Shown piece by piece: positions 9,589 through 18,509 of a stretch of 64,000 nt of DNA. The notes below the pieces were generated by a model. It was not told where the DNA came from. It did no database searches and saw only the letters and a program-made list of their open reading frames with translations. Both the position numbers and the translations under genes were made by a program. The stretch lies in the NCBI RefSeq assembly GCF_014489535.1, contig NZ_CP060783.1:2763501-2827500 (forward strand), written 5' to 3'. Origin of the DNA: Diaphorobacter aerolatus (GTDB lineage Bacteria > Pseudomonadota > Gammaproteobacteria > Burkholderiales > Burkholderiaceae_C). The number at the start of each line of letters is the position of its first letter. The first letter of the stretch is position 1.

Positions 9589-9626
9589 TTACATGTGATG
9601 TTGACATGTAATTTGTATCGACATGT
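9589..9626. promoter_or_regulatory. palindromic operator-like array upstream of the yjfI-pspA cluster
   Basis: TTACATGT (9589-9596) and ACATGTAA (9604-9611) form an 8-base inverted repeat with a 7-base spacer. Each half contains the self-palindromic hexamer ACATGT. A third ACATGT lies at 9621-9626. The array starts 18 bases upstream of the first gene of the minus-strand cluster, where a repressor would block transcription. RHH repressors usually bind such short tandem palindromes, so the RHH-like N-terminus of the first gene is the obvious candidate. That pairing is inference. Confidence 0.6.
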
Positions 9627-9647
9627 GAGGTGACATGAATGAATGCC

Positions 9648-9682
9648 AAAAGGGCTCCCACCGCTGGCAGCGGCAGGAGCCC
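9648..9682 (-). terminator. intrinsic terminator of copA
   Basis: On the minus strand GGGCTCC (complement of 9676-9682) pairs with GGAGCCC (complement of 9652-9658), followed by TTTT. It lies just beyond the copA stop codon. Confidence 0.65.
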
Positions 9683-9708
9683 ATGGGCGCGCATGCAGAT
9701 CGCGGCGA

Positions 9709-11943
9709 TTACTTCTGCTTCGGCTCCCAGCGCTTGAGCAGCAGTGCGTTGGTCATGACGCTCAGCGAACTCAGCGCCATTGCCGCACCGGCCACCACCG
9801 GGCTCAGGAAGCCCAGCGCCGCGAGCGGAATGCCGGCAATGTTGTATGCAAACGCCCAGAACAGGTTCTGGCGGATCTTGCGCACCGTGCGGTGCGAGAT
9901 GTCGAGCGCCGCGGCCACGAGCTTCGGGTCGCCGCGCATCAGCGTGATGCCCGCGGCATGCATGGCCACGTCCGTGCCGTTGCCCATGGCCATGCCGACG
10001 TCGGCGGCGGCCAGCGCGGGTGCGTCGTTCACGCCGTCGCCGACCATCGCGACCACGTGACCACCCTGCTGGAGCTGCCGCACCGCCGCGGCCTTGTCGC
10101 CCGGCAGCACCTCGGCCATGACCTCACCCGCGTCGGGATCGAGCCCCAGGCGCCGCGCCATCGCATGGGCCGCGCCCTTGTTGTCGCCCGAAATCATCAC
10201 GCAGCGCACGCCGCTGGCCTTGAGCGCGGCCAGTGCTTCCCTGGCACCGGGCTTGGGCTCGTCGCCGAACGCCAGCAGCGCGACCGCCACAAGCCCGCTG
10301 GTGCGCCGTTCGGCGACCGCCGATACCGTGGCACCCTGCTCCTGCAAAATCGCCGCCTGCCGCGCGAGATCGCCCAGCTCGACGCCCAGTTCCTGCATCC
10401 AGCGAAGGCTGCCGATCAAATAGCTTCTCCCGGCGACTTCGCCCTCGGTGCCCCGGCCGGGAACGGCGCGCACGCCTTCGGGCTCGGGAATCGCGACGTC
10501 ACGCTCGCGCGCCGCCGCCAGTACCGCGCGGGCCAGCGGGTGTTCGCTGCCGCTTTGCACGCTCGCCACGGCGGCCAGCGTCCGGGCCTCATCGCTTGCC
10601 GGTTCCACGTGAAACGCTATCAATCTTGGTTGGCCCACGGTCAGCGTGCCGGTCTTGTCGAACGCCACGGTATCGACCTTGTGCGCGATCTCCAGGGCCT
10701 CGGCGTCCTTGATCAGAATGCCGTTCTTCGCGGCCACGCCCGTGCCCGCCATGATGGCCGCGGGCGTTGCCAGGCCGAGCGCGCAAGGGCAGGCAATCAC
10801 CAGCACCGCCACGGAGTGGATCAACGATGCCTCGACGCCCGCGCCGGTCCACATCCAGCCTAGAAAGGTCAGCAGCGCAATCACCAGCACCACGGGCACG
10901 AAGATCGACGACACCTTGTCCACCATGCGCTGGATCGGTGCCTTGGCGGCCTGCGCGTCTTCGACCAGACGGATGATGCGCGCCAGCACGGTCTCCGAGC
11001 CCACGGCCGAAACCTGCATGATGATGCGGCCATCGCCGTTGATCGACCCGCCCGTGAGCGCCGCGCCCGCCTCGCGCACCACCGGCAGCGGCTCGCCGGT
11101 CAGCATCGATTCGTCGACCTGCGTGTGGCCTTCAAGCACCTCGCCATCCACGGGAATGCGTTCGCCGGGACGCACGACCAGTCTGTCACCCGCCATGACC
11201 TCGGCAATCGGCACGTCGACCTCGCCATCGCGCCCGAGCAAATGCGCCACGTCCGGGCGCAGCGCATGCAGCGCGCGGATCGCCGCCGTCGTCTGCCGCT
11301 TGGCGCGCGTTTCCAGCCACTTGCCAAGCAGCACCAGCGTGATCACCACGGCCGACGCCTCGAAGTACAGATGCGGCACATGTCCCGGCTGCGCGGTGAA
11401 CCAGAGCCACAGGGACAGGCCGAAACCCGCGCTGGTGCCAATCGCCACCAGCAGATCCATATTCCCCGACAGCGCCTTGACCGCGTGCCAGCCCGCCTTG
11501 TAGAAACGCGCCCCGAGAATGAACTGAACCGGCGCGGCCAGCAGGAACTGCGCCCACGGCGGCAGCATCCAGTGCTGGCCGAACAGGTCGCCGATCATCG
11601 GCAGCACCAGAGGCGCAGACAGGATCAGACCGATGGCCACCGGCATGAAGCCCGCCCACGGCGAGGCCGATTCCTCATCGGCCTCCTGCTCGGCCGCGCT
11701 GCGCGGCTCGTAGCCCGCATTGCGCACGGCGCGGCGCACGACCGCATCGATGTCGGTGGCAGAGGCATCGGGCCCGAAGGTCACGTGCGCGCGCTCGGTC
11801 GCCAAATTCACGGTGGCATCCTGCACGCCGGGCACCTTGCGCAGGGCACGTTCCACGCGGCCCACGCAGCTCGCGCAGGTCATGCCGCCAATGCCAAGAT
11901 CAAGCGATTGCAGGTCTGAAGGGGTGATTGCTGTATCGGTCAT
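9709..11943 (-). CDS. copA: copper-exporting P-type ATPase CopA
   Basis: This 744-residue P1B-type ATPase pumps Cu(I) from the cytoplasm across the inner membrane. It carries one N-terminal heavy-metal-associated domain (GMTCASC at residues 20-26), the actuator TGEP (282-285), the transmembrane CPC metal site (385-387), the phosphorylated DKTGT (429-433), SEHPLA of the nucleotide domain (466-471) and GDGVNDAP (635-642). All catalytic motifs are intact and the length is normal. A CueR-type promoter with the diagnostic 19-base spacer lies just upstream. Genes for copZ and cueR are 2.4 kb away on the other strand, beyond the divergent TonB receptor. Confidence 0.97.
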   Translation of the reverse strand: MTDTAITPSDLQSLDLGIGGMTCASCVGRVERALRKVPGVQDATVNLATERAHVTFGPDASATDIDAVVRRAVRNAGYEPRSAAEQEADEESASPWAGFMPVAIGLILSAPLVLPMIGDLFGQHWMLPPWAQFLLAAPVQFILGARFYKAGWHAVKALSGNMDLLVAIGTSAGFGLSLWLWFTAQPGHVPHLYFEASAVVITLVLLGKWLETRAKRQTTAAIRALHALRPDVAHLLGRDGEVDVPIAEVMAGDRLVVRPGERIPVDGEVLEGHTQVDESMLTGEPLPVVREAGAALTGGSINGDGRIIMQVSAVGSETVLARIIRLVEDAQAAKAPIQRMVDKVSSIFVPVVLVIALLTFLGWMWTGAGVEASLIHSVAVLVIACPCALGLATPAAIMAGTGVAAKNGILIKDAEALEIAHKVDTVAFDKTGTLTVGQPRLIAFHVEPASDEARTLAAVASVQSGSEHPLARAVLAAARERDVAIPEPEGVRAVPGRGTEGEVAGRSYLIGSLRWMQELGVELGDLARQAAILQEQGATVSAVAERRTSGLVAVALLAFGDEPKPGAREALAALKASGVRCVMISGDNKGAAHAMARRLGLDPDAGEVMAEVLPGDKAAAVRQLQQGGHVVAMVGDGVNDAPALAAADVGMAMGNGTDVAMHAAGITLMRGDPKLVAAALDISHRTVRKIRQNLFWAFAYNIAGIPLAALGFLSPVVAGAAMALSSLSVMTNALLLKRWEPKQK

Positions 11944-11950
11944 GGGCTCA

Positions 11951-11981
11951 AAGTTAAAGCCTCACATCATGTGAAGGTCAA
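11951..11981 (-). promoter_or_regulatory. CueR-type promoter of copA
   Basis: Reading the minus strand, -35 TTGACC (11981-11976) and -10 TAACTT (11956-11951) are separated by 19 bases. The spacer holds the dyad CTTCACATgATGTGAgG. A 19-base spacer with a central dyad is the hallmark of MerR/CueR-activated promoters, and the layout matches the E. coli copA promoter. Confidence 0.85.
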
Positions 11982-12123
11982 GCGAATGATTGAACAACGC
12001 CAAAAAAAAGACTCCTCGCGCTCGACGACGCAACACCGCACACGGGCCAAGGGTACTCTGCAATGTGTTCCGATGACTCACTGGTCACGGCACGGTATCC
12101 CCATCAGCGACAAGAATTCTTCC

Positions 12124-14261
12124 ATGCACGCCGCCTTCTTCCGCGCACCCGGACTTCTCCTTGCGAAGCTCGCGGCACAGGCCTGCGTGTTCGCCACTGC
12201 GCAAACCGCCACGGCGCAGAACGCTCCCGCGATGCTGCCGGGCATCACCGTGCAGAGCACGCTGGGTGCCAGCCCTCTCGATCAGGCGCCCGCCTCGGTC
12301 ACCGTGATCGACGGCGAGCGCGCGCGTGATCGCCAGTGGCAGGTGAATCTCTCGGAGGCCCTGCCCGGCGTGCCGGGCCTGCTGCTGCAAAACCGCCAGA
12401 ACCATGCGCAGGATCTGCAACTGTCGATTCGCGGTCACGGTGCGCGCTCGACCTTCGGCGTGCGCGGCGTGCAGATTTTCGTGGACGGCATTCCCTCGAC
12501 CATGCCCGACGGCCAGGGCCAGATCGGCCACATCGACCTGTCGTCCGCCGAGCGCATCGAAGTGCTGCGCGGCCCATATTCCGCGCTCTATGGCAATTCC
12601 GCAGGCGGCGTGCTCAGCGTCTACACCGAACGTGGTGAAGGCACGCCGCAGCTCCAGAGCCGTTTTGCGCTCGGCAGCGACGGCCAGAAGCGCGTCGGCC
12701 TCAAGGCAAGGGCGAGAGCAACGGCGTCGGCTATGTCGTCAGCGCGAGCCGCTACCTTACCGACGGCTGGCGCGCCCAGAGTGCCGCCGACAAGAACCTG
12801 TTGAATGCGCGCATCGACACCCAGACCGGCGAGGACGGGCAGCTCACGCTCGTGGCCAGCCACGTGAAGGTCAATGCGCTCGACCCGGGCGGACTCACCC
12901 CCGCAGACTGGGCCCTCGACCAGCGCGCCGTGGCACGCAATCCGCTCGACTACAACGCACGCAAGAACACGCGCCAGACCCAGACCAGCCTGACCTACGA
13001 GCGCCGCATCGACGGTGCCAACAGCCTGCGCATGATGGTCTATGCGGGCGAGCGCGAGATCGTGCAGTACCAGTCCATCCCGGCCGCCTCGCAGCAGGCC
13101 GCCACCAGCGCCGGGGGCGTGATCGACCTGCGGCGCGGCTACGGCGGCATGGATCTGCGCTGGGCACACGGCGCGGGCAGCGCATCGCGCGCGCCGAACC
13201 TGGTCGTGGGCCTCGCCGCCAACCTCGTCGAGGAAGACCGCCTCGGCTACAACAATTTCAGCAACGGGCGGCTCGGCGTGCAGGGCGCGCTGCGCCGCAA
13301 GGAACGCAACACGCTCACCAACATCGACCCATATGCCCAGCTCTCATGGTCGTTTGCGCCCGACTGGACCGCGCTGGCCGGCCTGCGCTGGAGCAACGTG
13401 CAACTGCGCTCACGCGACCGATACATCACCACCGGCAACGGCGACGACAGCGGCCGCACCGGCTTTCACCGCCTGCTGCCCATCGTGTCGCTCCAGCACC
13501 GCGTGAGCGACAGCGCGAACCTCTACGCCTCCCTCGGCAGCGGTTTGGAAACGCCCACCTTCAATGAAATCTCCTACCGCCCGGCAGGCGAGCCGGGACT
13601 GAACTTCGGTCTGCAACCCGCCACTTCGACGAGCGCTGAAATCGGCTGGAAGCAGCGCTATGCAATGGGCGACGACCTGCGCGGCGAATGGACCGCCGCC
13701 GTGTTCCAGACGCGCACGCGCAACGAGATCGTGGTCGCCGACAACACCGGCGGGCGCAGCAGTTTCCAGAACGCGGGCCGCACCGAGCGACGCGGCCTCG
13801 AACTCGGCAGCAGCACCTGGCTGTTCAACCGCCTCCAGCTCAACGCCGCATTCACCTGGCTCGACGCCACGCTCAGCCAGGGCTTTTGTGACACGAGGGC
13901 AGCGAACTGCGTGCCGCCGGGCAGGCGCATTGTCGGCACGGCGCGCACCCAGGCGTTTCTGGCCCTCGACTGGAAACCCGATGCCCGCTGGCGCGCCGGC
14001 ATCGACTGGCGACACACCGGCTCCATCGCCGCCAACGACAGCAACAGCGTGCTCGCCTCCGCATACGGCGTGCTCGGTGTGAGCGCTGGCCATACGGCCC
14101 GCATCGGCGGCTGGAAAATCGACAGCTTCGCGCGCATCGACAACCTCGCCGATCGGAAATACGTCGGCTCGGTCATCGTTAACGACGGCAATGGCCGCTA
14201 CTACGAAAGCGCGCCCGGCAGGCAATGGATGGTCGGAATGAGTGCGGCCTACCCGTTCTGA
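12124..14261 (+). pseudogene. TonB-dependent outer-membrane receptor (single frameshift)
   Basis: This is an outer-membrane receptor of about 710 residues. It has a signal peptide (MHAAFFRAPGLLLAKLAAQA, cleavage after ATAQ), a plug domain (SVTVIDGERARD, then VDGIPSTMPDGQGQIGHIDL and RIEVLRGPYSALYGNSAGGV) and a beta barrel ending in an aromatic residue (AAYPF). The frame breaks at 12705-12706. Adding one G restores LKGKGESNGVGYVVSASRYL and joins the two halves, so sequencing error is likelier than decay. An in-frame ATG at 12073 is an alternative start. It lies between copA (divergent) and copZ/cueR, which suggests copper uptake or sensing, but the ligand cannot be read from the sequence; a siderophore receptor is also possible. 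Confidence 0.8.
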
Positions 14262-14294
14262 CAACCGAAGGCCGCATCGGTCGATGCGAAATGC

Positions 14295-14325
14295 TTGACT
14301 CTGACATCGTGTCAAGGTACATCAT
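14295..14325 (+). promoter_or_regulatory. CueR-type promoter of copZ-cueR
   Basis: TTGACT (14295-14300) and CATCAT (14320-14325) are separated by 19 bases. The dyad CTGACATcgTGTCAAG spans the end of the -35 element and the spacer. It has the same architecture as the copA promoter, lies 36 bases before the copZ start, and implies that cueR activates its own operon in response to copper. Confidence 0.75.
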
Positions 14326-14361
14326 GAAGCCATCAACCGGTTTCAACCAAGGAGCATCACC

Positions 14362-14559
14362 ATGAAATACACATTCCAGGTTCAGGGCATGACCTGCGGT
14401 CATTGCGAACGCGCCGTGGTTCACGCCGTGCGCGAAGTCGATGCCGACGCCATCGTCCAGGTCGATCTGCCCACCGGCCAGGTCGTGGTGGAAAGCGACA
14501 AGTCGCGCGATGCCGTCGCGAACGCGATCACCGAAGAAGGCTACACCGTCGCCGCATGA
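14362..14559 (+). CDS. copZ: copper chaperone CopZ (heavy-metal-associated domain protein)
   Basis: This 65-residue single heavy-metal-associated domain has the GMTCGHC Cu(I) site at residues 9-15 and the usual beta-alpha-beta-beta-alpha-beta pattern. It would carry cytoplasmic copper to CopA or CueR. A strong AAGGAG ribosome site lies 9 bases before the ATG. The stop codon overlaps the cueR start (ATGA), so the two are translationally coupled. Confidence 0.93.
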   Translation: MKYTFQVQGMTCGHCERAVVHAVREVDADAIVQVDLPTGQVVVESDKSRDAVANAITEEGYTVAA

Positions 14560-14993
14560 CGAAGCCTGCAACACCCTGGCCGGTAGCCATCGGTGTGGCG
14601 GCGCAGCGCGCCGGTGTCTCGGCGCGCATGGTGCGGCACTATGAATCGCTCGGTCTCCTGCCCGAGGTGGCGCGCACCGACAGCGGCTACCGCCAGTACA
14701 CCGAGGCCGACGTGCACACGCTGCGCTTCATCCGCCGCTCGCGCGATCTCGGTTTTTCGATGGAAGAGATCGCCACGCTGCTCGGGCTGTGGAAGGACCG
14801 GGAACGCGCGAGTTCCCAGGTCAAGAAGGTCGCCCAGGCCCACATCGCCAATCTCTCCGAGCGCATCGCCGCGATGCAGACGATCCAGCGCAGCCTGCAA
14901 TCGCTCGTGAAATGCTGCCACGGCGACGACCGGCCCGATTGCCCGATCCTCGATGATCTCGCCAATACACCGGAACTTGCCGCGAGGCATTGA
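14556..14993 (+). CDS. cueR: MerR-family copper-responsive regulator CueR
   Basis: This 145-residue regulator has a winged-helix N-terminus (IGVAAQRAGVSARMVRHYES), a dimerisation helix and the CueR metal loop. Cys121 and Cys129 are separated by seven residues (CHGDDRPDC), the spacing that selects Cu(I)/Ag(I)/Au(I); Cys120 is an extra neighbour. It should activate the 19-base-spacer promoters of copA and of its own copZ-cueR operon, both seen in this window. It starts inside the copZ stop codon. Confidence 0.93.
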   Translation: MTKPATPWPVAIGVAAQRAGVSARMVRHYESLGLLPEVARTDSGYRQYTEADVHTLRFIRRSRDLGFSMEEIATLLGLWKDRERASSQVKKVAQAHIANLSERIAAMQTIQRSLQSLVKCCHGDDRPDCPILDDLANTPELAARH

Positions 14994-15014
14994 AGATTCG
15001 CGACCCAGGTTCCT

Positions 15015-15956
15015 TCAAGCGAGCGGCAGCAGCCCCGACTCCACGCCCGGGATCACCGCGCGCAACTGCTCGATGAAGTAGCGCGTGGCTGGCCCGAGCA
15101 CACGGTCGCGGCGGTGCATCAGGCCGATAACGCGGCGCGCATTCGGCGCAAAGATCGGTCTCGCAACCAGCCCGTCGAGATTCAGCTCGGGCAGCGCGAG
15201 ACGCGGCAACAGCGCCACGCCAAGGCCATGGCGCGCCATCGATGCGGCAGTGATGATGTGGGTGACGTCGCAACGCGGCGCGACAGGCTCGGCGGAATCG
15301 TCATCATGGCTGCCCGCCTGTAGCCCCCGGTCGAACTGTTCGCGCGCATTCGAGCCGCGCGCCAGCAGCACCAGATCGTGCGCCAGCAACTGCTCCCAGC
15401 GGATGTTCGCCAAACCCACGAGCGCGTGACCGTGCGGGAAGACGGCATAGTAGCCGTCGGTCAGCAAGGGCTCGAAATGCAGATCCGGCGCGGCCTCGGA
15501 CAGCGGCCCGATGGCGCATTCCACCTGATTGGTGCGCAGCATCTCCAGCAACTGATCGGTATGCGCCTCGATGACCCGCGACTGCAACGCCGGATGCACG
15601 GTGCGCAGCCGCGCCAGCGCATGCGGCACCAGCCCGAACGCGGCGGACGGCAGCGCCGCGACGATCACCGTGCCGCGCCGCGCGGCGGACAGATCGAGCG
15701 CGCTGCGATAGGCCTCTTCCACATCGGCGAGCGGCCGCTGTATGCGTTGCAGAAATTCCTCGCCCGCCTGCGTGAGCGCCACGCTGCGCGTCGAGCGCTC
15801 GAGCAGCTTGAGGCCCAGCGTGTCCTCGAGGTCCTGGATCTGCGCCGACAGCGACGGCTGCGTCACCCCGAGCGCACCGGCCGCGTGCGTGAACGAGCGG
15901 CTTTCCGCGACCAGCAGGAACGCCTTGACGGCCCGATATTTGATATTCATAGCCAT
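15015..15956 (-). CDS. LysR-family transcriptional regulator
   Basis: This 313-residue regulator has an N-terminal winged helix-turn-helix (SFTHAAGALGVTQPSLSAQIQ, near residues 20-40) and a two-lobed effector-binding domain. It is divergent from the Bug binding-protein gene (127 bases apart), with an inverted repeat between them, so it very likely controls the Bug-dehydrogenase pair. Starts at 15956 (MAMNIKY) or 15950 (MNIKY) are both possible; neither has a clear ribosome site. The effector is unknown. Confidence 0.9.
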   Translation of the reverse strand: MAMNIKYRAVKAFLLVAESRSFTHAAGALGVTQPSLSAQIQDLEDTLGLKLLERSTRSVALTQAGEEFLQRIQRPLADVEEAYRSALDLSAARRGTVIVAALPSAAFGLVPHALARLRTVHPALQSRVIEAHTDQLLEMLRTNQVECAIGPLSEAAPDLHFEPLLTDGYYAVFPHGHALVGLANIRWEQLLAHDLVLLARGSNAREQFDRGLQAGSHDDDSAEPVAPRCDVTHIITAASMARHGLGVALLPRLALPELNLDGLVARPIFAPNARRVIGLMHRRDRVLGPATRYFIEQLRAVIPGVESGLLPLA

Positions 15957-15972
15957 GATCGATAAATCATAG

Positions 15973-15988
15973 ACAAATATCGATTTGT
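15973..15988. promoter_or_regulatory. inverted repeat, likely LysR operator
   Basis: ACAAAT and ATTTGT flank ATCG, giving perfect 6-base arms. ATCGAT also occurs twice (15958-15963 and 15979-15984). The site sits between the divergent lysR and Bug genes, where LysR regulators normally bind. Confidence 0.45.
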
Positions 15989-16082
15989 GTTGATGAGTTG
16001 CAGCGGCTCCAATCGGGGGAAAACAATGAATCGGCTGCGAACGGAAACGGATTTCCGCCCCGCACAGATGCAGGAGACCTTG

Positions 16083-17081
16083 ATGAACCATCGCCACCCC
16101 CGCCGTTTTGCCCTGCGCGCGTTGCTCGCCACCATCAGTTGCGCCGCAGCGGTGGTTGCCACACCGACCGCCCTCGCCCAGCAGAACTATCCCACCAAGC
16201 CGGTGCGCATGGTCGTGCCCTACCCGCCGGGCGGCGCCACCGACGTGATCGGTCGATTGATTGCCGACAAGCTGGGCGCGCAATGGGGCCAGGCCGTGGT
16301 CGTGGACAACCGTGCGGGCGCAGGCACTACCGTGGGCGCTGAGAACGTCGCCAAATCCGCACCCGATGGTTACACGCTCTACGAAACCACGGCCACGCAC
16401 ACCATCAGCGCAAGCCTGTACCCAAAGCTCAGCTACGACCCGATCAAGGACTTCACGCCGATCACGCTCACCGCGACGATTCCGCTGGTGCTGGTGACCA
16501 CGCCGAAGATTCCCGCGAGGACCGTCGATGAACTGGTGAAATGGATCAAGGCCCAGCCCGGCGGCGCGAGCATGGGCTCGCCGGGCAATGGCAGCGTGCA
16601 GCACCTGACCGGCGAATTGTTCAAGACCCGGGTCGGCGTCAACACCGTCCACGTGCCCTACAAGGGTGCCGCACCGATGATCACCGACCTGCTCGGCGGC
16701 CAAGTGGACATGGCATTCGCCACGCTCTCCGAGGTGACGAGCTACATCAAGTCCGGCAGGCTGCATGCGATTGCGCTCGCCCACGACAAGCGCATGTCCG
16801 CCGTGCCGGACCTGCCCACCTTCGGCGAGCAGGGCATGAAGGGCTTCACCGGCGCGACCTGGTTCGGCACCTTTGCGCCCGCCAGACTGCCGCCCGAACT
16901 GCGCGACCGCATCTACAAGGACATTGCGGCCATCGTCGCGACGCCCGAGGTGACGAAAAAGCTCGAAGACATGGGCGCGGAGGTGAACAACCTCGCTCCC
17001 GCCGAGTTCTCCAGACTGATCGACGCCGAAGCCAGGCGCTGGGCCGAGGCGGTGAAGCTCTCGGGTGCCAGGATTGAGTGA
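16083..17081 (+). CDS. Bug-family (TctC-like) periplasmic solute-binding protein
   Basis: This 332-residue exported protein has a signal peptide (RRFALRALLATISCAA, cleavage after ALAQ) followed by the Bug fold. Typical family stretches are YPTKPVRMVVPYPPGGATDV near the mature N-terminus, VVVDNRAGAGTTVGAENVAK, and VHVPYKGAAPMITDLLGGQV. Bug proteins deliver carboxylates or similar small organic acids to tripartite tricarboxylate transporters; no TctA/TctB partner is present here. AGGAGA precedes the ATG. The dehydrogenase gene that follows overlaps its end, suggesting uptake and oxidation of one hydroxy acid under LysR control. Confidence 0.93.
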   Translation: MNHRHPRRFALRALLATISCAAAVVATPTALAQQNYPTKPVRMVVPYPPGGATDVIGRLIADKLGAQWGQAVVVDNRAGAGTTVGAENVAKSAPDGYTLYETTATHTISASLYPKLSYDPIKDFTPITLTATIPLVLVTTPKIPARTVDELVKWIKAQPGGASMGSPGNGSVQHLTGELFKTRVGVNTVHVPYKGAAPMITDLLGGQVDMAFATLSEVTSYIKSGRLHAIALAHDKRMSAVPDLPTFGEQGMKGFTGATWFGTFAPARLPPELRDRIYKDIAAIVATPEVTKKLEDMGAEVNNLAPAEFSRLIDAEARRWAEAVKLSGARIE

Positions 17082-18015
17082 GCGCGATCCGCGCGTCGCC
17101 CAATGGGCCAGCGTGGGCGATTTCGCAGATCGGCAACTTCGGGCCAGCTACCAGGCCCCTGCGCTCTGGACCATGGAAGCAGCGCAGATCGACGCCATCG
17201 CGGCAGGCATAGAACTGCTGGTCACCACCGTGCGCGCCGGTTGCAGCGCAGCGACCATCGCGCGCTTTCCCAGGCTGCGCGGCATCTGTAGCTGGGGCGC
17301 GGGCTTCGACACCATCGACCTCGCGGCCGCAAGAGCACGCGGCATTCAGGTCAGCAATACCCCGGCCGTGCTCGATGCCTGCGTTGCCGACATGGCGTGG
17401 GCGCTGATGCTGGCCACCGCGCGGCGCGTTGCAGAAGGTGATCGCCACGTGCGCGCCGGAGAATGGAAACAGCTCGGCCAATTCCCGCTCGGCCTGCGCG
17501 TGTCGGGCAAACGTCTCGGCATCGTCGGCATGGGCCATATCGGTCAGGCGATTGCGCGGCGTGGCCTGGGTTTCGACATGCAGGTGCGCTACACCGCGCG
17601 TTCGCCCCGCCCGCAGTTGCCGCACGGGTTCATGCAAAACCTCGTGGAACTGGCCGATTGGGCCGATTTTCTGGTGCTCGCCTGCGTGGGCGGCCCGTCC
17701 ACACGGCACATCGTGAATGCTCAGGTGCTCGCCGCACTGGGCACCACCGGCATTCTGGTGAACATTGCCCGTGGCTCGGTCGTCGATCAGGAAGCGCTGA
17801 TCGCCGCCCTGGTCCACAGAAAGATCGCAGGCGCGGGTCTCGACGTGCTCGAGGGCGAACCCGGCGCGCCAAAGATCATGCGCGGCCTGCCCCACGTCGT
17901 CTTCACACCGCACATGGCCAGCGCCACCACGGACACGCGCCTCGACATGCAGAAAAGCCTGCTCGCAAACGTGGACGCCTTCCTGCGCACCGGCACGCTG
18001 CTCGATCCGGTCTGA
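17065..18015 (+). CDS. D-isomer-specific 2-hydroxyacid dehydrogenase
   Basis: This 316-residue NAD(P)-dependent oxidoreductase has its Rossmann motif at GMGHIG (residues 155-160) and the catalytic set Arg236 (NIARGSV), Glu265 (LEGEP) and His283 (TPHMAS). It would interconvert a 2-hydroxyacid and the matching 2-oxoacid, in the glyoxylate/hydroxypyruvate reductase branch. The start is uncertain: GTG 17065 overlaps the Bug gene by 17 bases, and TTG 17074 is the alternative. The overlap implies co-translation with the Bug protein. The N-terminal domain is slightly short for the family. The substrate is not determinable. Confidence 0.88.
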   Translation: MPGLSERDPRVAQWASVGDFADRQLRASYQAPALWTMEAAQIDAIAAGIELLVTTVRAGCSAATIARFPRLRGICSWGAGFDTIDLAAARARGIQVSNTPAVLDACVADMAWALMLATARRVAEGDRHVRAGEWKQLGQFPLGLRVSGKRLGIVGMGHIGQAIARRGLGFDMQVRYTARSPRPQLPHGFMQNLVELADWADFLVLACVGGPSTRHIVNAQVLAALGTTGILVNIARGSVVDQEALIAALVHRKIAGAGLDVLEGEPGAPKIMRGLPHVVFTPHMASATTDTRLDMQKSLLANVDAFLRTGTLLDPV

Positions 18016-18039
18016 GCAGGCCCGGACGGAGTCACCGCC

Positions 18040-18300
18040 TCAGGAAGCGGCGGCAGGCTTGACGAAGGCCTCGACCTTGCCCTTCAAGGTGATCAGCAGC
18101 GGGCGGCCCTTGCGGTCCAGCGTCTTGCCTGCGGGCACCTTGATCCAGCCCTCGCTCACACAGTACTCCTCGACGTCAAAACGCTCCTTGCCATTGAAAT
18201 GGATGCCGATGTCCTGCTCGAAGAACTCCGGCTTGTGGTGCGGGCTGCGAGGATCTACGGACAGGCGGTCGGGCAATGGGGGCAATGTGGAGTCGGTCAC
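18040..18300 (-). CDS. DUF3297-family protein
   Basis: This small protein of about 86 residues has the family core PDRLSVDPRSPHH, DIGIHFNGKERFDVEEYC and GWIKVPAGKTLDRKG. The GTG at 18298-18300 is preferred because it gives the family's usual beginning (TDSTLPPLPDRLS) and has GGAAGAG shortly upstream. An ATG at 18336 would add 12 residues. The function is unknown; related proteins are common in proteobacteria. It is convergent with the dehydrogenase, and its upstream region is the DnaA-box stretch. Confidence 0.85.
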   Translation of the reverse strand: MTDSTLPPLPDRLSVDPRSPHHKPEFFEQDIGIHFNGKERFDVEEYCVSEGWIKVPAGKTLDRKGRPLLITLKGKVEAFVKPAAAS

Positions 18301-18509
18301 GGCTTCTCTTCCAGAGGATGTTCGAAAAGCCGTCATTGTCCCGCAAACCCCGGAGACTGCGCGAACCCGCAGCAGGACGGTGAGTTGTACAGCGCAGCGG
18401 ATCCGCTGTGGTCAGCGCCGCCATGCAGCTTGCATTAGCTACATATTTAATAGCATAAAACACAATATCCATCGGAAAAAAGCCCTTCCACTACGCGAAT
18501 CAACGCAGC

